From Rutidosis leptorrhynchoides (Eukaryota; Streptophyta; Magnoliopsida; Asterales; Asteraceae): a stretch of DNA of 64,000 nucleotides. The translations under genes and the position numbers were made by a program. The notes under the pieces are model-generated. The model saw nothing but the letters and a program-made list of their open reading frames with translations. It ran no database searches and was not told the origin of the DNA. Positions 35,474 to 46,568 of the stretch are shown one piece after another. How positions within the stretch are numbered: the first letter of the stretch is position 1; each line of letters starts with the position of its first letter. Location of the stretch: assembly GCF_046630445.1 (NCBI RefSeq), contig NC_092338.1, positions 340,031,001 to 340,095,000 on the forward strand, read 5' to 3'.

Positions 35474-38400
35474 TCATTCACAGGTGAACTCGGGTCCTCT
35501 ACGAGCATTCCATCGAACCTTAACAATTGGTATCTTGTTTTGCTTAAGTCTTTTAACCTCACGATCCATTATTTCGACGGGTTCTTCGATAAATTGAAGT
35601 TTTTCGTTGATTTGGATTTCATCTAATGGAATAGTGAGATCTTCTTTAGCAAAACATTTCTTCAAATTCGAGACATGGAAAGTGTTATGTACAGCCGCAA
35701 GTTGTTGAGGTAACTCAAGTCGGTAAGCTACTGGTCCAACACGATCAATAATCTTGAATGGTCCAATATACCTTGGATTTAATTTCCCTCGTTTACCAAA
35801 TCGAACAATGCCTTTCCAAGGTGCAACTTTAAGCATGACCATCTCTCCAATTTCAAATTCTATATCTTTTCTTTTAATGTCAGCGTAGCTCTTTTGTCGA
35901 CTTTGGGCGGTTTTCAACCGTTGTTGAATTTGGATGATCTTCTCGGTAGTTTCTTGTATTATCTCCGGACCCGTAATCTGTCTATCCCCCACTTCATTTC
36001 AACAAATCGGAGACCTGCACTTTCTACCATAAATTGCTTCAAACGGCGCCATCTCAATGCTTGAATGGTAGCTGTTGTTGTAGGAAAATTCTGCTAACGG
36101 TAGATGTCGATCCCAACTGTTTCCGAAATCAATAACACATGCGCGTAGCATGTCTTCAAGCATTTGTATCGTCCTTTTGCTCTGCCCATCAGTTTGTGGA
36201 TGATAGGCAGTAGTCATGTCTAGACGAGTTCCTAATGCTTGCTGTAATATCTGCCAGAATCTTGAAATAAATCTGCCATCCCAATCAGAGATAATAGAGA
36301 TTGGTATTCCATGTCTGGAGATGACTTCCTTCAAATACAGTCGTGCTAACTTCTCCATCTTGTCATCTTCTCTTATTGGCAGGAAGTGTGCTGATTTGGT
36401 GAGACGATCAACTATTACCCAAATAGTATCAAAACCACTTGCAGTCCTTGACAATTTAGTGATGAAATCCATGGTAATGTTTTCCCATTTCCATTCCGGG
36501 ATTTCGGATTGTTGAAGTAGACCTGATGGTTTCTGATGCTCAGCTTTGACCTTAGAACAGGTCAAACATTCTCCTACGTATTTAGCAACATCGGCTTTCA
36601 TACCCGGCCACCAAAAATGTTTCTTGAGATCCTTGTACATCTTTCCCGTTCCAGGATGTATTGAGTATCTGATTTTATGAGCTTCTCTAAGTACCATTTC
36701 TCTCATATCTCCAAATTTTGGTACCCAAATCCTTTCAGCCCTATACCGGGTTCCGTCTTCCTGAATATTAAGATGCTTCTCCGATCCTTTGGGTATTTCA
36801 TCCTTTAAATTTCTCTCTTTTAAAACTCCTTGTTGCGCCTCCTTTATTTGAGTAGTAAGGTTATTGTGAATCATTATATTCATAGATTTTAATCGTATGG
36901 GTTCTCTGTCCTTCCTGCTCAAGGCGTCGGCTACCACATTTGCCTTCCCCGGGTGGTAACGAATCTCAAAGTCGTAATCATTCAACAATTCAATCCACCT
37001 ACGCTGCCTCATATTCAGTTGTTTCTGATTAAATATGTGTTGAAGACTTTTGTGGTCGGTATATATAATACTTTTAACCCCATATAAGTAGTGCCTCCAA
37101 GTCTTTAATGCAAAAACAACCGCGCCTAATTCCAAATCATGCATCGTATAATTTTGCTCGTGAATCTTCAATTGTCTAGACGCATAAGCAATCACCTTCG
37201 TTCGTTGCATTAATACACAACCGAGACCTTGCTTTGATGCGTCACAATAAATCACAAAATCATCATTCCCTTCAGGCAATGACAATATAGGTGCCGTAGT
37301 TAGCTTTTTCTTCAATAACTGAAAAGCTTTCTCTTGTTCATCCTTCCATTCAAATTTCTTCCCTTTATGCGTTAATGCAGTCAAGGGTTTTGCTATTCTG
37401 GAAAAGACTCAGATGAACCTTCTGTAGTAACCAGCTAGTCCTAAAAACTGGTGTATGTGTTTCGGAGTTTTCGGGGTTTCCCACTTTTCAACAGTTTCTA
37501 TCTTTGCCGGATCCACCTTAATACCTTTTTTGTTCACTATGTGACCGAGGAATTGAACTTCTTCCAACCAAAATGCACACTTTGAAAATTTAGCGTACAA
37601 TTCTTCCATCCTCAATACTTCTAACACCTTTCTCAAATGTTCACCGTGTTCTTGGTCATTTTTTGAGTAAATAAGTATGTCATCAATGAAAACAATGACA
37701 AACTTGTCAAGGTATGGTCCACACACTCGGTTCATAAGGTCCATGAACACAGCAGGTGCATTAGTTAAACCAAACGGCATGACCATAAACTCGTAATGAC
37801 CGTAACGTGTTCTAAAAGCAGTCTTTGGAATATCATCTTCTTTCACCCGCATTTGATGATACCCGGAACGTAAGTCAATCTTTAAATAAACAGACGAGCC
37901 TTGTAGTTGATCAAATAAGTCGTCGATTCTCGGTAGTAGGTAGCGATTCTTGATGGTAAGTTTGTTCAACTCTCGGTAGTCGATACACAACCTGAATGTA
38001 CCATCTTTCTTCTTGACAAACAAAACAGGAGCTCCCCACGGTGATGTGCTCGGTCGAATGAAACCACGCTCTAAAAGTTCTTGGAATTGGATTTGCAGTT
38101 CTTTAATCTCGCTGGGTGCGAGTCTGTAAGGAGCACGAGCTATTGGTGCAGCTCCTGGTACAAGATCTATTTGAAATTCAACAGATCGATGTGGGGGTAA
38201 TCCCGGAAATTCTTTCGAAAATGCATCGGGAAATTCTTTTGCGACGGGAACATCATTGATGCTCTTTTCTTCAGTTTGTACTTTCTCGACGTGTGCTAGA
38301 ACAGCATAGCAACCTTTTATTATTAGTTTTTGTGCCTTTAAATTACTAATAAGATGTAGCTTCGTGTTGCCCTTTTCTCCATACACCATTAAGGGTTTTC

Positions 38401-39120
38401 CTTTTTCTCGTATAATACGAATTGCATTTTTGTAACAAACGATCTCTGCTTTCACTTCTTTCAACCAGTCCATACCGATTATCACATCAAAACTCCCTAA
38501 CTCTACTGGTATCAAGTCAATCTTAAATGTTTCGCTAACCAGTTTAATTTCTCGATTCCGACATATATTATCTGCTGAAATTAATTTACCATTTGCTAAT
38601 TCGAGTAAAAATTTACTATCCAACGGCGTCAATGGAGAACTTAATTTAGCACAAAAATCTCTACTCATATAGCTTCTATCCGCACCCGAATCAAATAAAA
38701 CGTAAGCAGATTTATTGTCAATAAGAAACGTACCCGTAACAAGCTCCGGGTCTTCCTGTGCCTCTGCCGCATTAATATTGAAAACTCTTCCGCGGCCTTG
38801 TCCATTCGTGTTCTCCTAGTTCGGGCAATTTCTAATAATGTGGCCCGGTTTTCCACATTTATAACAAACTACATTGGTATAACTTGCTCCGACACTACTT
38901 GCTCCGCCATTACTCGTTCCAACACCATTTGTTCCTTTCGTTCTGTTAACCCCTGGTCCGTAGACCTCACACTTCGCCGCGCTATGACCATTTCTTTTAC
39001 ACTTGTTGCAAAATTTGGTGCAGAACCCCGAGTGATACTTTTCACACCTTTGGCATAGCTGCTTCTGATTGTTGTTGTTGTTGCGATTGTTATTGTTGTT
39101 GGGACGATTGTTGTAGTTGC

Positions 39121-39163
<43 letters not shown>

Positions 39164-39997
39164 GGGCCATTTGTTGTAGTTGCGATTGATGTTGTGATTG
39201 TTGGGATAATTGTTGCAATTATTATTGTAATTGCTGCTGTTGTTGTATTGGTGATTCTTATCACCGTTTTCCTCCCACTTTCTTTTGACTTGCTTCACAT
39301 TGGCCTCTTCATCCGTCTGTTCTTTAATTCTTTCCTCAATCTGGTTCACTAGTTTGTGAGCCATTCTACATGCCTGTTGTATGGAGGCGGGCTCGTGTGA
39401 ACTTATATCTTCTTGGATTCTTTCCGGTAATCCTTTCACAAATGCGTCGATCTTCTCTTCCTCATCTTCGAACGCTCCCAAACACAATAGGCACAATTCT
39501 GTGAATCGTCTTTCGTACGTGGTAATATCAAATCCTTGGGTTCGTAACCCTCTAAGTTCTGTCTTGAGCTTATTGACCTCGGTTCTGGGACGGTACTTCT
39601 CGTTCATCAAGTGCTTGAATGCTGACCCCGGTAGTGCGTAAGCATCATCTTGTCCCACTTGCTCTAGATAGGTATTCCACCATGTTAACGCAGAACCTGT
39701 GAAGGTATGCGTAGCGTACTTCACTTTGTCCTCTTCAGTACACTTACTTATGGCAAACACCGATTTGACCTTCTCGGTCCACCGTTTCAATCCAATCGGT
39801 CCTTCGATTCCATCAAATTCCAAAGGTTTGCAGGCAGTGAATTCTTTGTAGGTGCATCCTACACGATTTCCTGTACTGCTAGATCCAAGGTTATTGTTGG
39901 TATGTAGCGCATCCTGTGCTGCGGCTATGTTTGAAGCTAGAAAAGTACGGAATTCCTCTTCATTCATATTCACGGTGTGTCGAGTAGTCGGTGCCAT
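35474..39997 (-). pseudogene. gag-pol of chromovirus B, full length with in-frame stops
   Basis: One reading frame runs from ATG at 39997 to 35474 without a frameshift. In order it holds gag, an Asn-rich spacer (39080-39260), a CCHC knuckle, protease ([12 protein letters not shown]), RT with the [10 protein letters not shown] box, RNase H, zinc-binding and core integrase, and a GPF/Y plus chromodomain-like tail ([11 protein letters not shown], then [13 protein letters not shown]). This order and tail place it with the Tekay/Del-like chromoviruses. Stops interrupt it at 38816-38818, 37409-37411, 35999-36001 and 35474-35476. The integrase active site also looks damaged: Lys stands where the fragment at 21497-22321 has the catalytic Glu. 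It is therefore inactive unless helped by other copies. Confidence 0.92.
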
Positions 39998-40389
39998 TTC
40001 CTTCAAAATAGTCAAATGGAACAAGTTAATCATACAGAATATTAAGAGTGGTTAATAGTATTTCGTAGCATAATATGAACTCATTTATAAAAGCTTTTTC
40101 TTCATATTAGCGTTTTATAAGTTTAAATTCGGGTAGTACCTACCCGTTAAGTTCATACTTAGTAGCTAATATACAATTCAACTACTACAATTCTATATGA
40201 AAAACTGATTATAATAATATTTCACGTTCAAACTTTTATACAATATTTTACAAACTTACAATACCGCTTATTTTACATAAAGCATGAAATATAGCACACA
40301 ATAACTTTGATACAAGATAGTTGTGAAGATAATTCTAGCTAGTACACAAGTCGTTCAGCAAAGGCAATAAAGACGCGTAATTCATACGT

Positions 40390-41022
40390 CTAGAAACAAG
40401 TCATGCATTCTGGTTTTACTAGGACTACTTCCCATCCTTGGTCTTGTGGAACATAACCGTTATGGCCGTTGATAAGACAGCGTGTTTTAACGTCGTCAAA
40501 GGGACGAGGGTTACGTAATGACCAACAGTCTCGTAATAACCTAAAAACCTCATTTCTTACCCCAATTACCGACTCCGTCACTTGTGGGAACGTTTTGTTT
40601 AATAGCTGTAGCCCGGTGTTCTTTTTCTCACTTTGGTGAGAAGCGAACATTACTAACCCGTAAGCATAGCATGCTTCTTTATGTTGCATGTTAGCCGCTT
40701 TTTCTAAATCATGAAGTCCTATATTCGGATACATTGAGTCAAAATAATTTCTTAACCCGTTGCGTAAAATATCATTTGGGTTCCCCGCAATATATGCGTC
40801 AAAGTAAACACATCGTAACTTATGGGTTTCCCAATGTGATATCCCCCATCTTTCAAACGAAATTCTCTTATAAACCAAGACATTCTTGGAACGTTCTTCG
40901 AATGTCTTACAAACTGATCTCGCCTTAAATAGTTGTGCCGAGGAATTCTGACCGACTCTAGACAAGATTTCATCAATCATGTCTCCGGGTAGGTCTCTTA
41001 AAATATTGGGTTGTCTATCCAT
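40390..41022 (-). CDS. F-box protein ORF carried by chromovirus B (At2g35280-like)
   Basis: A 210-residue frame starts MDRQPNILRDLPGDMIDEI. The F-box spans residues ~5-50 (ILRDLPGDMIDEILSRVG, then SVCKTFEE). The SEL1-like segment follows at ~75-145 (MQHKEACYAYGLVMFAS). It ends ECMTCF at a TAG where copy A has a Trp codon; about 19 more codons then continue in the same frame to 40330, so the C-terminus has been trimmed. It lies between the acidic ORF and gag. Many differences from copy A keep the frame, which hints at past selection on the protein. Possible roles, all inference: targeting of silencing proteins such as ARGONAUTEs, as some viral F-box proteins do, or a passive passenger captured from the host. 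Confidence 0.82.
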   Translation of the reverse strand: MDRQPNILRDLPGDMIDEILSRVGQNSSAQLFKARSVCKTFEERSKNVLVYKRISFERWGISHWETHKLRCVYFDAYIAGNPNDILRNGLRNYFDSMYPNIGLHDLEKAANMQHKEACYAYGLVMFASHQSEKKNTGLQLLNKTFPQVTESVIGVRNEVFRLLRDCWSLRNPRPFDDVKTRCLINGHNGYVPQDQGWEVVLVKPECMTCF

Positions 41023-41158
41023 TTTGTGTTTTTAAACTGTAAAATAGACAAGAGTTAGATTCATAAACAAATACTTATTAATACAAGCAATTTTTACATA
41101 TATCATAAAGCATAAGCACACTATATTACATATATTACACCACACGAATACAACTATC

Positions 41159-41740
41159 TTATTCCGACTCGCTCGTTTCTTCTTCTTCGGTTTTGGTTCG
41201 TTTTGCCAAGTTTCTAGGGATATATGAGGTTCCCCTAATACTAGCTGTCATTTTCCACAACGGTTTAGAAAAACCTGGTGGTTTAGAGGTTCCCGGGTCA
41301 TTGTTACAACTTAAGGACTTCGGGGGTTGACGATATATATAAAGTTCATCGGGGTTGGAATTAGATTTCTCTATTTTTATGCCCTTTCCCTTATTATTTT
41401 CTTTTGCTTTTTTAAATTCAGTTGGGGTAATTTCTATAACATCATCGGAATTCTCGTCGGAATCCGATTCATCGGAGAATTGGTAATCCTCCCAATATTT
41501 TGCTTCCTTGGCGGAAACACCATTGACCATAATTAACCTTGGTCGGTTGGTTGAGGATTTTCTTTTACTTAACCGTTTTATTATTTCCCCCACCGGTTCT
41601 ATTTCCTCCTCCAGTTCCTCCTCTTCCGGTTCTGATTCTTCTTCCGGTTCCTCTTCAGGAACTTGTGAATCAGTCCAATATATATTCGACTCTTCGTTAT
41701 TATTAGATGAGTCAATGGGATTTGTGCTAGAGGTAGACAT
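41159..41740 (-). CDS. Acidic ORF of chromovirus B, unknown function
   Basis: An intact 193-residue frame begins MSTSSTNPIDSSNNNEES. Residues ~27-50 are almost all Glu with Pro. A central basic patch (IIKRLSKRKSS) could act as a nuclear signal. A second acidic part has DESDSDENSDD, followed by a mixed KKAKENNKGKG segment and a Pro/Gly-rich stretch (GTSKPPGFSKPLWK). The protein ends in an acidic EEEETSESE tail. No domain is recognised and it looks mostly disordered. It is the first ORF after the primer site, about 190 bases inside. The frame is also seen, broken, in element A. Acidic disordered proteins can act as histone chaperones or activation domains, but nothing here proves that. Confidence 0.75.
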   Translation of the reverse strand: MSTSSTNPIDSSNNNEESNIYWTDSQVPEEEPEEESEPEEEELEEEIEPVGEIIKRLSKRKSSTNRPRLIMVNGVSAKEAKYWEDYQFSDESDSDENSDDVIEITPTEFKKAKENNKGKGIKIEKSNSNPDELYIYRQPPKSLSCNNDPGTSKPPGFSKPLWKMTASIRGTSYIPRNLAKRTKTEEEETSESE

Positions 41741-41931
41741 CTATCACACAATATCAAACATGTTAAGAGATTAATATATCACATAATATATACATGTTAA
41801 TAATATATAGTTTCCAACAAAAATGTTAAGCAATCATTTTTAAAAAAACACAGTCGAAGTCCAGACTCACTAATGCATCCTAACAAACTCGATAAGACAC
41901 ACTAATGTAAATTTTTTGGTTCTCTAAGACC

Positions 41932-41947
41932 AACGCTCTAATACCAA
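41932..41947 (-). promoter_or_regulatory. Primer-binding site of element B (tRNA-iMet type)
   Basis: AACGCTCTAATACCAA on the plus strand is the reverse complement of TTGGTATTAGAGCGTT, a tRNA-Met type primer site with one change, lying just inside the LTR end at 41949. Confidence 0.75.
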
Positions 41948-41948
41948 C

Positions 41949-44900
41949 TGAAATGTCCCGTTCTTATTGATTAAAAACGTTCCATATTAATTGATTTCGT
42001 TGCGAGGTTTTGACCTCTATATGAGACGTTTTTCAAAGACTGCATTCATTTTTAAAACAAACCATAACCTTTATTTCATAAATAAAGGTTTAAAAAACTT
42101 TACGTAGATTATCAAATAATGATAATCTAAAATATCCTGTTTACACACGACCATTACATAATGGTTTACAATACAAATATGTTACATTGAAATCAGTTTC
42201 TTGAATGCAGTTTTTACACAATATCATACAAACATGGACTCCAAATCTTGTCCTTATTTTAGTATGCAACAGCGGAAGCTCTTAGTATTCACCTGAGAAT
42301 AAACATGCTTTAAACGTCAACAAAAATGTTAGTGAGTTATAGGTTTAACCTATATATATCAAATCGTAACAATAGACTACAAGATTTCATATTTCAATAC
42401 ATATCCCATACATAGAGATAAAAATCATTCATATGGTGAACACCTGGTAACCGACATTAAAAAGATGCATATATAAGAATATCCCCATCATTCCGGGACA
42501 CCCTTCGGATATGATATAAATTTCGAAGTACTAAAGCATCCGGTACTTTGGATGGGGTTCGTTAGACCCAATAGATCTATCTTTAGGATTCGCGTCAATT
42601 AGGGTGTCTGTTCCCTAATTCTTAGATTACCAGACTTAATAAAAAGGGGCATATTCGATTTCGATAATTCAACCATAGAATGTAGTTTCACGTACTTGTG
42701 TCTATTTTGTAAATCATTTATAAAACCTGCATGTATTCTCATCCCAAAAATATTAGATTTTAAAAGTGGGACTATAACTCACTTTCACAGATTTTTACTT
42801 CGTCGGGAAGTAAGACTTGGCCACTGGTTGATTCACGAACCTATAACAATATATACATATATATCAAAGTATGTTCAAAATATATTTACAACACTTTTAA
42901 TATATTTTGATGTTTTAAGTTTATTAAGTCAGTTGTCCTCGTTAGTAACCTACAACTAGTTGTCCACACTTAGATGTACAGAAATAATTCGATAAATTTT
43001 ATCTTGAATCAATCCACGACCCAGTGTATACGTATCTCAGTATTGATCACAACTCAAACTATATATATTTTGGAATCAACCTCAACCCTGTATAGCTAAC
43101 TCCAACATTCACATATAGAGTGTCTATGGTTGTTCCGAAATATATATAGATGTGTCGACATGATAGGTCGAAACATTGTATACGTGTCTATGGTATCTCA
43201 AGATTACATAATTGATAATGCTAAAAACGAACATATATTTCATAGCATTATTCCCCAAGAAAGACAAGCTTTTAGTTGCAAATGTTCTATTTACAAGTGA
43301 TATTCGTTTAAATATTAAAAGGTGAAGACAAAAGACAGATTCGACGAATTGAAGACGCAAATGACCAAAAAGCTCAAAAGTACAAAATACAATCAAAGAG
43401 GTTCCAATTATTGATAAGAAACGTCTCGAAATTACAAGAGTACAAGATTCAAAACGCAAAGTACAAGATATTAAATTGTAAGCAAGGACGTTCGAAAATC
43501 CGGAACCGGGACCAGAGTCAACTCTCAACGCTCGACGCAACGGACTAAAAATTACAAGTCAACTATGCACATGAATATAATATAATATATAAATAATTCT
43601 TAAAAATTATATATATATTATATTAATATTTAAAATCGTCGGTAAACAAAGAGCCAAGGATGAATGAGCTGTAAAAATGAACTCCGCGACTTGCGGAGTT
43701 TGAAGGCCAAATGTACCGCGAGTCGCGGAGATTACCTGGACGAAAATTCCTATAAAAGCAAACGAATTCTAATCATTTTCAAGATCCAAATTCAATCTCT
43801 CTCTATATATGTATACGTAAATATATTTATATTTATATTTTAATTTTAATTTTAATTATAATTCTAATAATAAGGGTATGTTAGCGAATGTTGTAAAGGT
43901 GTAAGTCGAAATTCTGTCCGTGTAACGCTACGCTATTTTTAATCATTGTAAGTTATGTTCAACCTTTTTAATTTAATGTCTCGTAGCTAAGTTATTATTA
44001 TGCTTATTTAATCCGAAGTAATCATGATGTTGGGCTAATTACTAAAATTGGGTAATTGGGCCTTGTACCATAATTGGGGTTTGGATAAAAGAACGACACT
44101 TGTGGAAATTAGACTATGGGCTATTAATGGGTTTTGTATTAACTAAACAATACCTTGTTAATTTAATATACAAACTTATAATTCGACGTATTTATATATA
44201 ACCACATACGCTTGACTGGGTACGGTGGGCGGGATATCTATAAATACCAATAATTATTCATTTTACCGGACACGGAACTGGATTAATAGTTAATAGACTT
44301 GTTGAAACAGGGGTGAATTACATTCAAGGGTAATTGGTGTAATTGTTAACAAAGTAGTAAAACCTTGGTTTACACGCAGTCGATAACCTGGTGTATTCAT
44401 TAAACAAAGTATTAAAACCTTGTTACAATTCGAATCCCCAATTAGTTGGAATATTTGACTTCGGGAATAAGAATAATTTGACGAAGGCTTTCGCTCTTTA
44501 TATTTATGACTGATGGACTATTATGGACAAATCCGTATGGACATATTAAATAATCCAGGACAAAGGACAATTAACCCATGGGCATAAAACTAAAATCAAC
44601 ACGTCAAACATCATGATTACGGAAGTTTAAATAAGCATAATTCTTTTATTTCATATTTAATTTCCTTTATTTTATATTTAATTGCACTTCTAATTATCGC
44701 ATTTTATTTATTGTTATTGTATTTAATTGCACTTTAATTTTCGTACTTTTTAATTATCGCAAGTTTATTTTATCGCACTTTTATTTATCGCAATTTAATT
44801 ATCGTTATTTACTTTACGCTTTAATTTAAGTCTTGTATTTATTTTTAATATATTACATTTGGTTTTAACTGCGACTAAAGTTTTAAAATCGACAAACCGG

Positions 44901-46568
44901 TCATTAAACGGTAAAAACCCCCCTTTATAATAATAATATTACTTATATATATATTTGTATTTTTATAAATGTAAACTAATATAGCGTTAAGCTTTGTTTA
45001 AAGATTTTCCCTGTGGAACGAACCGAACTTACTAAAAACTACACTACTGTACGATTAGGTACACTGCCTATAAGTGTTGTAGCAAGGTTTAAGTATATCC
45101 ATTCTATAAATAAATAAATATCTTGTGTAAAATTGTATCGTATTAATAGTATTTCCTGCTAAAATTTAATAGTATTTTATACCCCTTAGCTTTAACTATC
45201 AATAATATACAATACAAGTTGATTAAGTTATGGTTGGAATAGATTTGTTACCAATTTTCACGTAGCTAAAATGAGAAAAATTATCCAATCTTATTTTACC
45301 CATAACTTCTTCATTTTAAATCCGTTTTGAGTGAATCAAATTGCTATGGTTTCATATTGAACTCTATTTTATGAATCTAAACAGAAAAAGTATAGGTTTA
45401 TAGTCGTAAAAATAAGTTACAAGTCGTTTTTGTAAAGGTAGTCATTTCAGTCGAAAGAACGACGTCTAGATGACCATTTTAGAAAACATACTTCCACTTT
45501 GAGTTTAACCATAATTTTTGGATATAGTTTCATGTTCATAATAAAAATCATTTTCTCAGAATAACAACTTTTAAATCAAAGTTTATCATAGTTTTTAATT
45601 AACTAACCCAAAACAGCCCGCGGTGTTACTACGACGGCGTAAATCCGGTTTTACGGTGCTTTTCGTGTTTCCAGGTTTTAAATCATTAAGTTAGCATATC
45701 ATATAGATATAGAACATGTGTTTAGTTGATTTTAAAAGTCAAGTTAGAAGGATTAACTTTTATTTGCGAACAAGTTTAGAATTAACTAAACTATGTTCTA
45801 GTGATTACAAGTTTAAACCTTCGAATAAGATAGCTTTATATGTATGAATCGAATGATGTTATGAACATCATTACTACCTCAAGTTCCTTGGATAAACCTA
45901 CTGGAAATGAGAAAAATAGATCTAGCTTCAAAGGATCCTTGGATGGCTTGAAAGTTCTTGAAGCAGAATCATGACACGAAAACAATTTCAAGTAAGATTT
46001 CCACTCGAAATAAGATTGTTATAGTTATAGAAATTGAATTAAAGTTTGAATATGATTATTACCTTGTATTAGAAAGATAACCTAATGTATGTAACAAAGG
46101 TTTCTTGATCTTGGATGATTACTTGGAATGGATTTAGAAAACTTGGAAGTAAACTTGCAATCTTGGAAGTATTCTTGATTTTATGAAACTAGAACTTTTG
46201 GAATTTATGAAGAACACTTAGAACTTGAAGATAGAACTTGAGAGAGATTAATTAGATGAAGAAAATTGAAGAATGAAAGTGTTTGTAGGTGTTTTTGGTC
46301 GTTGGTGTATGGATTAGATATAAAGGATATGTAATTTTGTTTTCATGTAAATAAGTCATGAATGATTACTCATATTTTTGTAATTTTATGAGATATTTCA
46401 TGCTAGTTGCCAAATGATGGTTCCCACATGTGTTAGGTGACTCACATGGGCTGCTAAGAGCTGATCATTGGAGTGTATATACCAATAGTACATACATCTA
46501 AAAGCTGTGTATTGTACGAGTACGAATACGGGTGCATACGAGTAGAATTGTTGATGAAACTGAACGAG
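41949..46568 (-). mobile_element. 5' LTR of element B, split by a solo LTR and truncated at its 5' end
   Basis: It begins TGAAATGTCCCG and mirrors the LTR of element A. It holds the GAGGTTTTGACCTC hairpin (42004-42017) and the shared block (42268-42350). It is interrupted at 43212 by a solo LTR and resumes at 45202. It stops at 46568 (CTGAACGAG), about 800 bases short of the full LTR start, where Athila DNA begins. Confidence 0.85.
43213..45201 (+). mobile_element. Solo LTR, Athila-type, nested in the LTR of element B
   Basis: It begins TGATAATGCTAAAAACG and ends TTTAACTATCA, 1989 bp, flanked by the perfect 5-bp duplication ATAAT (43208-43212 and 45202-45206). The flanks join into the known LTR sequence of element A (26530-26560 reversed), which proves the insertion. 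A pair of CCGCGA..TCGCGGAG dyads lies at 43680-43732, just upstream of TATAAAAG (43751). The Athila label rests on style and on the same dyads in the neighbouring Athila element. The plus orientation is taken from the TATA box. Confidence 0.88.

Noticed and set aside
43124-43540. 138-residue minus-strand frame
   Set aside because: It crosses the insertion border of the solo LTR at 43213.
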